This document shows, one piece after another, positions 10,160-19,272 of a DNA stretch of 25,144 nt. Below the pieces are notes generated by a model that had not been told where the DNA came from, ran no database searches, and saw only the letters and a program-made list of their open reading frames with translations. The DNA is from DATJJW01 sp035491935. GTDB lineage: Bacteria; Pseudomonadota; Alphaproteobacteria; ATCC43930; CGMCC-115725. The stretch lies in the NCBI GenBank assembly GCA_035491935.1, contig DATJJW010000175.1, positions 1 through 25,144 on the forward strand, read 5' to 3'. Within the stretch, counting starts at the first letter, position 1. Every line of letters starts with the position of its first letter. Made by a program: the position numbers and the translations under genes.

Positions 10160-11142
10160 GCCGCCAGCCGGTCGAGTTGGGGCGCGTAGAAGCTGTGGAT
10201 CAGCTCGCGCACGCGCGCCGCATCGCCCTGCTGGTTGATGGTCGCTCGGAACTCGGCCGAGTCGGCCAAGCCGCGCGAATACCAGGCGATATGCTTGCGT
10301 GCCATGCGAATACCCGTCTCCTCGCCGTAATGCACCAACATCGCCTCAAAATGCTCAAGCACCGTGGCGTATTGCTCGGCAAGCGGCGGATCGGCGCGGC
10401 GCTCGCCGCTGCGAAGATATTCCGCGACCTGACGCAGGAACCATGGGCGGCCATAGGCGCCCCGACCGACCATGACGCCATCGGCGCCCGACTGGTCGAG
10501 GGCGCTGCGTGCTTCGTCCAGCGTGGTGATATCGCCATTGACCACGACCGGGATCGAGACCGTCTCCTTGACGTTGCGCACGAAGCCCCAATCGGCGCGA
10601 CCCTCATAGAATTGGCAGCGGGTACGGCCATGGATCGTGACCATGCGGATGCCGCACTCCTCGGCGATCCTGGCCAGCTTCGGCGCGTTGCGGCTGTCCA
10701 TGTCCCAGCCCGTGCGCATCTTCAGCGTCACCGGCAGGTCGACCGCCTTGACCGTCGCTTCCAGGATCTTGGCCGCCGTCGTCTCGTCGCGCATCAGCGA
10801 GGAGCCGGCATGGCCGTTGACCACCTTCTTCACCGGACAGCCGAAATTGATGTCGATGATCTGCGCGCCCATATCGGCGTTCAGCTTCGCCGCCTCGGCC
10901 ATCACTTCGGGCTCGCAACCGGCGAGCTGGACCGCCATCGGGAATTCCTCCGGCGTCTTCTCGGCCATCTTCATGGATTGGCGACTCTGGCGGATCATCG
11001 CCTGGCTGGCGATCATTTCCGACACGACCAGACCCGCGCCGCTGCGCTTGACCAGGCGACGGAAGGGCATATCCGTCACTCCCGACATGGGCGCCAGGAT
11101 GACCGGATCGGCCAGGGTCACGCTACCGATAGTGATGCTCAT
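10156..11142 (-). CDS. dusB: tRNA-dihydrouridine synthase DusB (NifR3)
   Basis: This FMN enzyme reduces uridine to dihydrouridine in tRNA D-loops. The gene was first described as nifR3 because of its position before ntrBC. The 328-residue TIM-barrel protein shows LAPMSGVTDMPFR at the N-terminus, the catalytic cysteine in NFGCPVKKV (Cys102), Lys141 in LKMRTGW, the flavin-binding HGRTR motif (His171, Arg173), and NGDI and GRGAYGRPW near 202-234. Start ATG 11142; the ribosome binding site is weak. It is the first gene of the minus-strand ntr block, so its promoter should lie in 11143-11390. The dusB-ntrB overlap suggests that NtrBC levels depend on dusB transcription. Confidence 0.97.
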   Translation of the reverse strand: MSITIGSVTLADPVILAPMSGVTDMPFRRLVKRSGAGLVVSEMIASQAMIRQSRQSMKMAEKTPEEFPMAVQLAGCEPEVMAEAAKLNADMGAQIIDINFGCPVKKVVNGHAGSSLMRDETTAAKILEATVKAVDLPVTLKMRTGWDMDSRNAPKLARIAEECGIRMVTIHGRTRCQFYEGRADWGFVRNVKETVSIPVVVNGDITTLDEARSALDQSGADGVMVGRGAYGRPWFLRQVAEYLRSGERRADPPLAEQYATVLEHFEAMLVHYGEETGIRMARKHIAWYSRGLADSAEFRATINQQGDAARVRELIHSFYAPQLDRLAA

Positions 11143-11390
11143 GATTTATGCAAACTTACCACATCGCCCAATGGTTACGCAAAGTAGCGTCCCTGCCGCC
11201 ACGTTGCAAACCAAAGTTAACAATTTTCCGAGGAAAGGCGCGATTCGCCGCCGATATCGCCACGGCGGCACCGTCGCCGAACGACCCGAAACATAACATG
11301 TCCCGTCCGGCGGAGACGAGCATGCGTTCTGCATGAGCGAAATGACGAGGTCTCTTGGCAGGAAAGCCGGCTGCCGCTAGGGTCCGCCGC
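11143..11390. promoter_or_regulatory. Divergent promoter region between dusB and ispDF
   Basis: This 248-base non-coding stretch separates minus-strand dusB from plus-strand ispDF, so it must hold promoters in both directions. The half near dusB (11143-11240) is clearly richer in A and T than the surroundings. On the minus strand a TTGCAA with TACTTT 17 nt downstream is a weak candidate for the ntr block. On the plus strand TTGGCA (11355-11360), a 17-nt spacer and TAGGGT (11378-11383) is a weak candidate for ispDF. I see no clear sigma54 -24/-12 box and no strong palindrome. Confidence 0.55.
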
Positions 11391-12572
11391 ATGTCTCAAG
11401 CACCCTCTTCTACCCCTTCCTGCCACGTGTTGATCGTCGCCGGCGGCCGGGGTTCGCGTTTCGGCGGTCCGCTGCCCAAGCAATATGCGCCGCTGGCGGG
11501 CAAGACGGTGCTGCGCCACACGGCCGAGGCGTTCCTGTCCCATCCGGGCGTGACCACGGTCCGTGTCGTCATCCATGCCGACGACCGTGCGCTCTACGAT
11601 GCAGCGACTTCCGGCCTCAACCTGGCACCGCCGGTGATCGGCGGCGTGCAGCGGCAGGATTCGGTGCGCAACGGGCTTGAAGCCTTGGATGCCAAGCCCG
11701 ACGAGCTGGTTCTGATCCACGACGCCGCCCGGCCGATGATCAGCCATGGCGTGATCGACGGCATCATCGCCGCGCTCGCCGACAAGCCCGGTGCCATCGC
11801 CGGCCTGCCGGTGCGCGACACGGTGAAGCGCGAGGGCAAGGCGGGCATCGAAGCGACCATCGATCGCACGGGATTATGGCGGGCGCAGACGCCGCAGGGT
11901 TTTCGCGTTGGTGCGATATTGGCGGCGCATCGCGCGCTTGCCGGACATGAATTGACCGACGATGCGGCGGTGGCCGAGCATGTTGGCATGGAGGTAGCAT
12001 TGGTCATGGGCGAGGAAGACAATTTCAAGATCACCACGGCCGAGGACCTGGCACGCGCCGAATATCTCAAGCTCGCCAGTCTGGGCGATGTGCGTACCGG
12101 CATGGGCTACGACGTGCATCAGCTGGTCGATGGCGATCATTGCTGGATCAACGGCATCCGCATTGCCCATGACAAAACCTTGCTTGGCCATTCGGACGCC
12201 GATGTCGGCCTGCATGCGCTGACCGATGCCATCCTGGGCGCGCTGGCCGATGGTGATATCGGCAGCCATTTCCCGCCGACCGACGAACGCTGGCGGGGTG
12301 CAGATTCCTCGAAATTCCTCGCCCATGCCGGCGATCTCGTGAAATCCCGGGGCGGCATGATCGCCCATTGCGACGTGACGGTGATTTGCGAACGGCCGAA
12401 GATCGGCCCGCACCGCGCCGCCATGACGAACCGTATCGCCGAAATCCTCGGGCTGCCGCTTGACCGGGTCAGCGTCAAGGCGACGACGACGGAGAAGCTG
12501 GGCTTCACCGGCCGCGGCGAAGGCATCGCGGCCCAGGCGGTCGCGACCATCCGCCTGCCCTTCAAGCCCTAG
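11391..12572 (+). CDS. ispDF: Bifunctional IspD/IspF (MEP cytidylyltransferase / MECDP synthase)
   Basis: This fused enzyme catalyses two non-consecutive steps of the non-mevalonate isoprenoid pathway: CTP-dependent formation of CDP-methylerythritol (IspD), and cyclisation of its phosphorylated form to the 2,4-cyclodiphosphate (IspF). The 393-residue protein carries IspD in about 1-230, with AGGRGSRFGGPLPKQYAPL at the nucleotide site, LIHDAARP near 108-115 and WRAQTPQGF. IspF spans about 235-393, with GYDVHQL (metal ligands Asp241, His243), GHSDADVGLHA (His275) and the C-terminal TTEKLGFTGRGEGIAAQAV. The ATG at 11391 is preferred to TTG 11355, which adds a non-conserved stretch; AGGG upstream is a modest ribosome binding site. 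Fusion is common in alphaproteobacteria. pgpA follows 35 nt later. Confidence 0.97.
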   Translation: MSQAPSSTPSCHVLIVAGGRGSRFGGPLPKQYAPLAGKTVLRHTAEAFLSHPGVTTVRVVIHADDRALYDAATSGLNLAPPVIGGVQRQDSVRNGLEALDAKPDELVLIHDAARPMISHGVIDGIIAALADKPGAIAGLPVRDTVKREGKAGIEATIDRTGLWRAQTPQGFRVGAILAAHRALAGHELTDDAAVAEHVGMEVALVMGEEDNFKITTAEDLARAEYLKLASLGDVRTGMGYDVHQLVDGDHCWINGIRIAHDKTLLGHSDADVGLHALTDAILGALADGDIGSHFPPTDERWRGADSSKFLAHAGDLVKSRGGMIAHCDVTVICERPKIGPHRAAMTNRIAEILGLPLDRVSVKATTTEKLGFTGRGEGIAAQAVATIRLPFKP

Positions 12573-12607
12573 GCGATGTGCGGGCTGGGGCCGGATCGGC
12601 AGGCACG

Positions 12608-13078
12608 ATGACCACCCCCACGCGCGGCGCCCCAGCCTCCTTCGTCATCGCGACCTGGTTCGGCAGCGGCTTGCTGCCCAGGGCGCCGGGCACTTGGGGC
12701 TCGCTGGCGGCATTGCCCTTCGCCTGGGCGATCGCCTCGATCTTCGGGCCGATCACGCTGCTTTATGCGGCTGTGCTGCTGTTCTTCGTCGGCTGGGCCG
12801 CCTCGGCACGGATCGTGGCCGCGAGCGGCATCCAGGACCCGCAGATGATCGTGGTCGACGAGGTGGTCGGCCAATGGCTGACGCTTGCCTTCGTGCCACC
12901 CGAGGGACTGCCCTATCTGATCGGCTTCCTGGCCTTCCGCGCAGTCGACATTCTGAAGCCCTTCCCGGCAGGCTGGGCCGACCGGCGGGTCAAGGGCGGG
13001 CTCGGCGTCATGCTCGACGACGCGCTGTCCGCGATATACTCCGCCATCATCACGACTGCATTGGTGAGGCTGATGTGA
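12608..13078 (+). CDS. pgpA: Phosphatidylglycerophosphatase A
   Basis: PgpA removes the phosphate from phosphatidylglycerophosphate in the inner membrane to give phosphatidylglycerol. The 156-residue protein is of family length. It shows the N-terminal ATWFGSGLLPRAPGTWGSLAALP signature and VVDEVVGQW with the acidic pair Asp84/Glu85. Hydrophobic segments lie near 42-63 and 98-112, and the LDDALSAIYSA C-terminus is typical. The ATG at 12608 is chosen. A GTG at 12578 would add ten residues with no similarity and lies only a few bases after the ispDF stop. The stop overlaps the next ATG by one base (TGATG), so translation of the following gene is coupled. Confidence 0.94.
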   Translation: MTTPTRGAPASFVIATWFGSGLLPRAPGTWGSLAALPFAWAIASIFGPITLLYAAVLLFFVGWAASARIVAASGIQDPQMIVVDEVVGQWLTLAFVPPEGLPYLIGFLAFRAVDILKPFPAGWADRRVKGGLGVMLDDALSAIYSAIITTALVRLM

Positions 13079-13569
13079 TGTTCGATGAGACCACACTCGA
13101 TCTCGCGACCCGCGTGCTGGCGCATTACCGGGCGCAGGATCTCAAGCTCGGCATGGCGGAATCCTGCACCGGCGGCCTGATATCCGGCGCACTCACCGCG
13201 ATCGCCGGCTCTTCCGACACCTTCGAAGGCGGCTTCAACACCTATTCGAACGAGGCGAAGACGCTGATGATCGGCGTCGATCCGGCACTGATCCAGCGCG
13301 TGGGTGCCGTGAGCGAAGAGGTCGCCCGCGCCATGGCGGAGGGTGTGCTGGCCCGCCTGCCCCGCGTCGATGTCGCGGTCGCAGTCACCGGCGTCGCCGG
13401 TCCCGGCGGCGGCACGGCGACGAAGCCGGTGGGGCTGGTGCATTTCGGGCTAAGCATACGCGGCCAGGCTACATTCGCCTGGCATAAGATCTTCCCCGGC
13501 GACCGCCACGGCGTCCGCCTGGCCTCGGTTCAGGAAGCGCTGACGGTATTGCTGGCCGGCGGACCGTAG
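13078..13569 (+). CDS. pncC: Nicotinamide-nucleotide amidohydrolase PncC (CinA C-terminal domain family)
   Basis: This family deamidates nicotinamide mononucleotide to nicotinate mononucleotide in NAD recycling. In other bacteria the same domain is the C-terminal half of CinA. The 163-residue stand-alone protein has the catalytic-serine motif MAESCTGGLISG (Ser29), GGFNTYSNEAKT, and the conserved VAVAVTGVAGPGGGTATKPVGLV segment. The start ATG 13078 shares one base with the pgpA stop; larger in-frame openings upstream run through pgpA and are not real. The last 40 bases overlap, tail to tail, the coding end of the minus-strand START-domain gene. Confidence 0.93.
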   Translation: MFDETTLDLATRVLAHYRAQDLKLGMAESCTGGLISGALTAIAGSSDTFEGGFNTYSNEAKTLMIGVDPALIQRVGAVSEEVARAMAEGVLARLPRVDVAVAVTGVAGPGGGTATKPVGLVHFGLSIRGQATFAWHKIFPGDRHGVRLASVQEALTVLLAGGP

Positions 13570-13988
13570 AGTGTGCGGGCGCGCGCCTCGAAGGCCGCGA
13601 CCATACGGCGGACCGCCTCTTCGAAGAAGCCCGCGATCACCTTCTGCAGGATCTTCGACTTGAACTCGAACTCGACATAGAAGTCGATCACGCAGCCGCC
13701 ATCCTGTTCGATGAAGCGCCAGCGGTTCTGCAGATACCTGAACGGCCCTTCGGTATATTCCGTGCGGATCTCGTCCGGCGGCGCCAGTGTCACCTTCGAG
13801 GTGAAACGCTCGCGATAGATCGCGAAGCCGATCATCAGATCGGCCAGGATCTCGTTGCCTTGACGCTTGCGGACACGCGCGCCGACACACCAGGGCAGAA
13901 ATTCCGGGTACTTATCGACATCGGCGACCAGATCGTACATCTGGGCCGGGCTATAGGGCAGGAAGCGTTGCTCCGCGTGCTTGGCCAT
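13530..13988 (-). CDS. RatA/COQ10-like START-domain protein
   Basis: The 152-residue protein belongs to the polyketide cyclase/START family that includes Coq10 (ubiquinone-binding protein) and RatA. It opens with AEQRFLPYSPAQMYDLVADVDKYPEFLPWC, the family's most conserved stretch. It continues with a beta-rich middle (GFAIYRERFTSKVTL, GPFRYLQNRWRF) and ends with a long helix, FFEEAVRRMVAAFEARA. In alphaproteobacteria this gene usually follows lipA, as here, and a role in ubiquinone handling in respiration is more likely than a toxin role; this is inference. Start ATG 13988 lies 22 nt after the lipA stop, with a weak ribosome binding site. The 3' end overlaps pncC by 40 bp. Confidence 0.9.
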   Translation of the reverse strand: MAKHAEQRFLPYSPAQMYDLVADVDKYPEFLPWCVGARVRKRQGNEILADLMIGFAIYRERFTSKVTLAPPDEIRTEYTEGPFRYLQNRWRFIEQDGGCVIDFYVEFEFKSKILQKVIAGFFEEAVRRMVAAFEARARTLYGPPASNTVSAS

Positions 13989-14010
13989 CGGCGCCCGTCA
14001 AGGTTCGGGA

Positions 14011-14964
14011 TTACTTGGCGGCCGCGAGCTGCGCCTCGCGCGCGGCACGCAGCCGGGCGAAATCGGCACCGGCGTGATAGGAAGATCGCGTCAACGGGCT
14101 GGAGGCCAGCAACAGGAAGCCTTTGCCCTTGCCGGTCTTGGCGTAGCCCGCGAACTCGTCCGGCGTCACGAACCGGTCGAGCGGATGGTGCTTCGGCGTC
14201 GGCTGCAGATACTGGCCGATGGTCATGAAGTCGACATCGGCGGCGCGCAGGTCGTCCATCACCTGATGGACCTCGTCCTTCTCCTCGCCCAACCCGACCA
14301 TGATGCCGGATTTGGTGAAGATCGACGGATCGAGCTGCTTCACACGCGCCAGCAGGCTGAGCGAGGTGAAATAGCGGGCGCCCGGACGCACCGTGCCGTA
14401 AAGGCGCGGCACGGTCTCCAGATTGTGGTTGAACACGTCGGGCTTGGCCTCGGCCACCGTCTCGATGGCGCCGGGCTTCTTCATGAAATCGGGCGTCAGC
14501 ACTTCGATGGTGGTGTTCGGCGCATTGGCGCGGATCGAGCGGATGGTGCGTGCGAAATGTTCGGCACCACCATCGGCCAGGTCATCGCGATCGACGGATG
14601 TGACGACGATATGCTCCAGTCCCAGCCGCGCCGCCGCTTCGCCGACATGATCGGGCTCATGCGGGTCGAGCTGGTCCGGCCGGCCGGTCGCGACGTTGCA
14701 GAAGGCGCAGGCGCGGGTGCAGACCGAACCCAGGATCATCACCGTCGCGTGCTTCTTCTGCCAGCACTCGCCGATATTGGGGCACGCCGCCTCCTCGCAG
14801 ACCGTGTTGAGCTTCAGCTCGCGCATCAGGCGTTTGGTGTCCTGATATTCGAGGCTCAACGGCGCCCGCACCCGAAGCCAATCCGGCTTCTTGGGTGACG
14901 GGCGGTCAGGGTTGTTCTGCTTCTCGGGATGGCGGGGTCTTGCGACGCCTTCGGCCAGCGACAT
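14011..14964 (-). CDS. lipA: Lipoyl synthase LipA
   Basis: LipA is a radical-SAM enzyme that inserts two sulfur atoms into octanoyl groups on lipoyl domains. The 317-residue protein has the auxiliary cluster motif CEEAACPNIGEC (Cys56, Cys61, Cys67), the radical-SAM motif CTRACAFC (Cys82, Cys86, Cys89), and the C-terminal SSPLTRSSYHA segment that supplies the serine ligand. The ATG at 14964 is chosen over the adjacent TTG at 14967. The gene starts 30 nt after the lpd stop, so it is probably transcribed with the pyruvate dehydrogenase genes whose E1-beta and E2 subunits are its substrates. Confidence 0.98.
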   Translation of the reverse strand: MSLAEGVARPRHPEKQNNPDRPSPKKPDWLRVRAPLSLEYQDTKRLMRELKLNTVCEEAACPNIGECWQKKHATVMILGSVCTRACAFCNVATGRPDQLDPHEPDHVGEAAARLGLEHIVVTSVDRDDLADGGAEHFARTIRSIRANAPNTTIEVLTPDFMKKPGAIETVAEAKPDVFNHNLETVPRLYGTVRPGARYFTSLSLLARVKQLDPSIFTKSGIMVGLGEEKDEVHQVMDDLRAADVDFMTIGQYLQPTPKHHPLDRFVTPDEFAGYAKTGKGKGFLLLASSPLTRSSYHAGADFARLRAAREAQLAAAK

Positions 14965-14994
14965 CAAGCGGTCTTTCGATACGGATGTATGAGG

Positions 14995-16410
14995 CTAGAA
15001 GTGTATCGCACGCTTGTAGGCGTCAAGCACCGACTCATGCATCATCTCGGAAAGGGTGGGATGCGGGAATACCGTAGCCATCAGCTCGGCCTCCGTCGTC
15101 TCCAGCGTCTTGCCGATGGCATAGCCCTGGATCAGTTCCGTGACATCGGCGCCGACCATATGCGCGCCGAGCAGCGCGCCGGTCTTGCCATCGAACACGG
15201 TCTTGATCATGCCCTCCGTCTCGCCCATGGCGATGGCCTTGCCATTGCCGATATAGGGGAAGCGGCCGACCTTGACGTCGTAGCCCTGCTCCTTGGCCTT
15301 GGCCTCGGTCAATCCCACCGAAGCCACTTGCGGCATGCAGTAGGTGCAGCCGGGGATATTGTTGACGTCGAGCGGATGCACGCCCTTCAGCCCCGCGATG
15401 TGCTCGACGACCATCACCCCCTCGTGGCTGGCCTTGTGGGCGAGCCAGGGCGGGCCGGCCAGATCACCGATGGCGTAGACGCCGGGCTCACCGGTGAAGC
15501 CGTGCTCATCGATCACGACATGGGTGCGGTCGACCTTCACCTTGGTGCCTTCCAGGCCGATATCCTCGACATTGCCGACGATGCCGGCCGCGACGATCAC
15601 CTTGTCGACGGTAATGGTCTCGGACTTGCCCTTGCCTTCGATGGTCGCGGTGACGCTGCCGGCGCTACGCTTCACATCCTTGACCGTGGAAGAGGTCCAG
15701 ATCTTGAAGCCCTGCTTCTCGAAGGATTTGTGCACGAAGGCAGAGATCTCGGCATCTTCGACCGGCAGGATACGGTCGACCATCTCGACGATGGTGACCT
15801 CCGCGCCGAGATTACGATAGAAGCTCGCGAACTCGACTCCGATGGCGCCCGAGCCGATGACCAGCAGCTTCTTCGGCATCTCTTCCGGCACCATCGCCTC
15901 GCGATAGGTCCAGACCAGCTTGGGGTCGGGCTCGAGGCCGGGCAGCACACGGGCCCGCGCGCCGGTGGCCAGGATCACGTTCTTGGCGGTCAGGTCGGCG
16001 ATGCCCTTGCCGTCCTTGTCGCTGACCTTGACCTTGCGGTTGCCGCCGGCCGTGCCGTCGAGCTTGCCCCGACCGTCGAACACCGTGACCTTGTTCTTCT
16101 TCAGGAGATGCTTCACGCCCGAGGAAAGCTGGTTCGCCACGCCGCGCGAACGCTTGACCAGCTTGGCGATGTCGAAGCTGATATCCTTGGCCGCGAAGCC
16201 GAACTGGTCGAGGTTGTGCAGGAGATGGTTGATCTCCGAGGTCTTGAGCAGCGCCTTGGTCGGAATGCAGCCCCAGTTGAGGCAGATGCCGCCGAGATGC
16301 GTGCTCTCGACCACCGCCACCTTCATACCGAGCTGTGCGCCGCGGATCGCCGCGACATAGCCGCCAGGGCCGCCGCCGACGACGATCAGGTCGAATTGCG
16401 TATCGCTCAT
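14995..16410 (-). CDS. lpd: Dihydrolipoyl dehydrogenase (E3)
   Basis: E3 is an FAD flavoprotein that reoxidises dihydrolipoyl groups with NAD+. The 471-residue protein has an N-terminal FAD-binding VVGGGPGGY motif, the redox-active disulfide in GGICLNWGCIPTKALL (Cys43, Cys48), an NAD-binding GSGAIGVEFASF segment, YAIGDLAGPPWLAHKA and the catalytic dyad in FPHPTLSE (His450, Glu455). The ATG at 16410 is chosen because TAAGGAG, which contains the pdhC stop, lies 9 nt upstream. The TTG at 16419 would sit directly against that site. As lpd is in the pdh cluster this is likely the E3 of pyruvate dehydrogenase, though it may also serve other 2-oxoacid complexes. Confidence 0.97.
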   Translation of the reverse strand: MSDTQFDLIVVGGGPGGYVAAIRGAQLGMKVAVVESTHLGGICLNWGCIPTKALLKTSEINHLLHNLDQFGFAAKDISFDIAKLVKRSRGVANQLSSGVKHLLKKNKVTVFDGRGKLDGTAGGNRKVKVSDKDGKGIADLTAKNVILATGARARVLPGLEPDPKLVWTYREAMVPEEMPKKLLVIGSGAIGVEFASFYRNLGAEVTIVEMVDRILPVEDAEISAFVHKSFEKQGFKIWTSSTVKDVKRSAGSVTATIEGKGKSETITVDKVIVAAGIVGNVEDIGLEGTKVKVDRTHVVIDEHGFTGEPGVYAIGDLAGPPWLAHKASHEGVMVVEHIAGLKGVHPLDVNNIPGCTYCMPQVASVGLTEAKAKEQGYDVKVGRFPYIGNGKAIAMGETEGMIKTVFDGKTGALLGAHMVGADVTELIQGYAIGKTLETTEAELMATVFPHPTLSEMMHESVLDAYKRAIHF

Positions 16411-16419
16411 TGCCGGCAA

Positions 16420-16424
16420 CTCCT
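16420..16424 (-). promoter_or_regulatory. lpd ribosome binding site, overlapping the pdhC stop
   Basis: On the minus strand TAAGGAG combines the pdhC stop codon (16426-16424) with the AGGAG core (16424-16420). The spacing is 9 nt to ATG 16410 and none to TTG 16419, which decides the lpd start. Confidence 0.8.
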
Positions 16425-17761
16425 TACAGCAGCATCGAAAGCGGTTCTTCGATCAGCTTCTTGAAGACCTTGAGGAAGTTGGCGCCAGCCGCGCCGTCGA
16501 CGACGCGATGGTCGACCGAGAGCGTGCAGGACATGACGGTGGCAATCGCCAGCGCACCATTCTTGACCACAGCGCGCTGCTCGCCCGCACCTACCGCCAG
16601 GATTGCGCCATGGGGCGGGTTGATGACGGCGGCAAAGTCCTTGATGCCGAACATGCCGAGGTTGGAGATCGAGAAGGTGCCGCCCTGGAATTCCTCGGGC
16701 TTCAGCTTGCCGGCCTTGGCGCGGGCGCCCAGATCCTTCATCTCGTTCGAGATGGTGGCGAGGCCCTTCTGGTCGGCATTCTTGACGATCGGCGTGATCA
16801 GGCCGCCCTCGATGGCGACCGCGACCGCGACGTCGACCGACTTCCACAGCAAGGCACCCTCATCCGACCAGGAGGCATTGGCCTCCGGCACCTTGCGCAG
16901 CGCGATGGCGGCGGCGCGGATGATCATGTCGTTGACCGAGAGCTTGAAGTTCTCGCCCTTGGCATTGAGCTCGGTGCGGATCTTCAACAGCTCGTCGATC
17001 TCGCAATCCACCGTCAGGTAGAAATGCGGCACGGTCTGCTTCGATTCCGTGAGGCGCCGGGCGATGACCTTGCGCATGGTGGTATGCGGCAGGAAGTCGT
17101 AGGCGATGCCGCCGGCCAGTTGCTGCACCTTCTCCTTGGTGAGCGCGCCGACCTGCGGCGCCGGAACGCCAGCGGCTGCGGGCGCGGGTGCCGCCTGCGG
17201 CGCTGCAGGCTTGCCGGCCGCAGGCTTCGAGCCCGCCGCCTCGATATCCGCCTTGACGATGCGGCCATGCGGGCCAGAGCCCGAGACCGCTTTCAGGTCG
17301 ATATTGGCTTCGGCCGCCAGGCGCTTGGCCAGCGGCGTCGCGAAGACGCGCTCGCCAGCGGCCTTGGCGCCATCGCCATTGGGCGCAGAGGCGGCTTCGG
17401 CCTTCGGTGCTTCCGCCTTATGGGCTTCCGTCTTGGAGGCTTCAGTCTTCGGCGCCTCGGCTTTGGGCGCGTCGGCCTTGGGCGCGGGCTTGGCGCTGCC
17501 GAGATCGGCGGCGCTCTCGCCCTCTTCCAGCAGCAAGGCGATCACTTCGTTGACCTTCACGCCTTCGGTGCCGGCCTGGACGACGATCTTGCCCAGTTTG
17601 CCCTCGTCGACGGCCTCCACTTCCATGGTCGCCTTGTCGGTCTCGATCTCGGCGATCACGTCGCCGGCCTTGACCTCGTCGCCTTCCTTCTTCAGCCACT
17701 TCGCCAGGGTGCCCTCGGTCATGGTCGGCGACAGAGCCGGCATGGTGATCTCAATGGGCAT
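16424..17761 (-). CDS. pdhC: Dihydrolipoamide acetyltransferase (E2 of pyruvate dehydrogenase)
   Basis: E2 is the structural core of the complex and transfers acetyl groups from lipoyl arms to CoA. The 445-residue protein has one lipoyl domain (1-80, lipoyl Lys43 in ETDKATMEVEA). A long Ala/Pro/Lys/Glu linker follows, with six pentapeptide repeats at 95-124. The peripheral subunit-binding domain is near 139-176 (FATPLAKRLAAE, GSGPHGRIVKADI). A second Ala/Pro linker leads to the catalytic domain, with SVDHRVVDGA (His418, Asp422). The ATG at 17761 has GAGGGGG just upstream; the ATG at 17776 lies before that site and is rejected. The middle of the lipoyl domain shares a 68-bp identical tract with pdhB. 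The gene starts 80 nt after the pdhB stop, with a strong hairpin in that gap. Confidence 0.97.
   Translation of the reverse strand: MPIEITMPALSPTMTEGTLAKWLKKEGDEVKAGDVIAEIETDKATMEVEAVDEGKLGKIVVQAGTEGVKVNEVIALLLEEGESAADLGSAKPAPKADAPKAEAPKTEASKTEAHKAEAPKAEAASAPNGDGAKAAGERVFATPLAKRLAAEANIDLKAVSGSGPHGRIVKADIEAAGSKPAAGKPAAPQAAPAPAAAGVPAPQVGALTKEKVQQLAGGIAYDFLPHTTMRKVIARRLTESKQTVPHFYLTVDCEIDELLKIRTELNAKGENFKLSVNDMIIRAAAIALRKVPEANASWSDEGALLWKSVDVAVAVAIEGGLITPIVKNADQKGLATISNEMKDLGARAKAGKLKPEEFQGGTFSISNLGMFGIKDFAAVINPPHGAILAVGAGEQRAVVKNGALAIATVMSCTLSVDHRVVDGAAGANFLKVFKKLIEEPLSMLL
17390..17479 (-). repeat. 15-bp coding tandem repeat in the pdhC linker
   Basis: Six consecutive pentapeptides of the pattern K(A/T)(D/E)A(P/S/H/A) occupy PdhC residues 95-124: KADAP, KAEAP, KTEAS, KTEAH, KAEAP, KAEAA. 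The DNA units are diverged at the third codon positions. The repeat forms a charged flexible linker between the lipoyl and subunit-binding domains, where length variation between strains is plausible. Confidence 0.75.
17616..17683. repeat. 68-bp direct repeat, copy 1 (pdhC lipoyl domain)
   Basis: Identical base for base to 19088-19155 in pdhB, in the same orientation and reading frame. It encodes about residues 27-49 of the lipoyl domain, including the lipoylated Lys43. Confidence 0.95.
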
Positions 17762-17767
17762 CGCTTT

Positions 17768-17774
17768 CCCCCTC
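17768..17774 (-). promoter_or_regulatory. pdhC ribosome binding site
   Basis: GAGGGGG on the minus strand ends 6 nt before ATG 17761. It lies just after the intercistronic hairpin and fixes the pdhC start. Confidence 0.7.
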
Positions 17775-17781
17775 ATATGGG

Positions 17782-17802
17782 GCCGGGCGCTCGTCGCCCG
17801 GC
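17782..17802 (-). other. Intercistronic hairpin between pdhB and pdhC
   Basis: GCCGGGCG and CGCCCGGC form a perfect 8-bp GC stem with a 5-nt loop, 7 bases upstream of the pdhC Shine-Dalgarno. No U-tract follows, so it is probably not a terminator. An mRNA stability or translation-balancing element is inferred. A smaller CGGTA/TACCG hairpin lies at 17827-17839, just after the pdhB stop. Confidence 0.6.
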
Positions 17803-17841
17803 TCTCAGGATCGAATCAGGACGAACCGGTAGATTACCGAT

Positions 17842-19233
<1,392 letters not shown>

Positions 19234-19272
19234 GGGCGGTCTTCCCTCGAATGAATTTTTTAGGGCAGCGGA

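Noticed and set aside
11143..11175. Possible sigma54 -24/-12 box (TGG...TTTGCA on the minus strand) upstream of dusB
   Set aside because: The GG and GC doublets are 7 bases apart instead of 10, so the element does not fit sigma54 spacing.
12460..13077. N-terminal extension of pncC reading through ispDF and pgpA in another frame
   Set aside because: The residues are Arg/Ala-rich without family similarity, and pncC has a TGATG-coupled start at 13078 that gives the normal protein length.
14929..16464. Plus-strand open frame of 511 codons opposite lpd
   Set aside because: Low-complexity Leu/Asp/His-rich translation with no recognisable motif, fully opposite a complete E3 gene. Similar shadows opposite eno (21244-22413) and pyrG (23311-24903) were rejected for the same reason.
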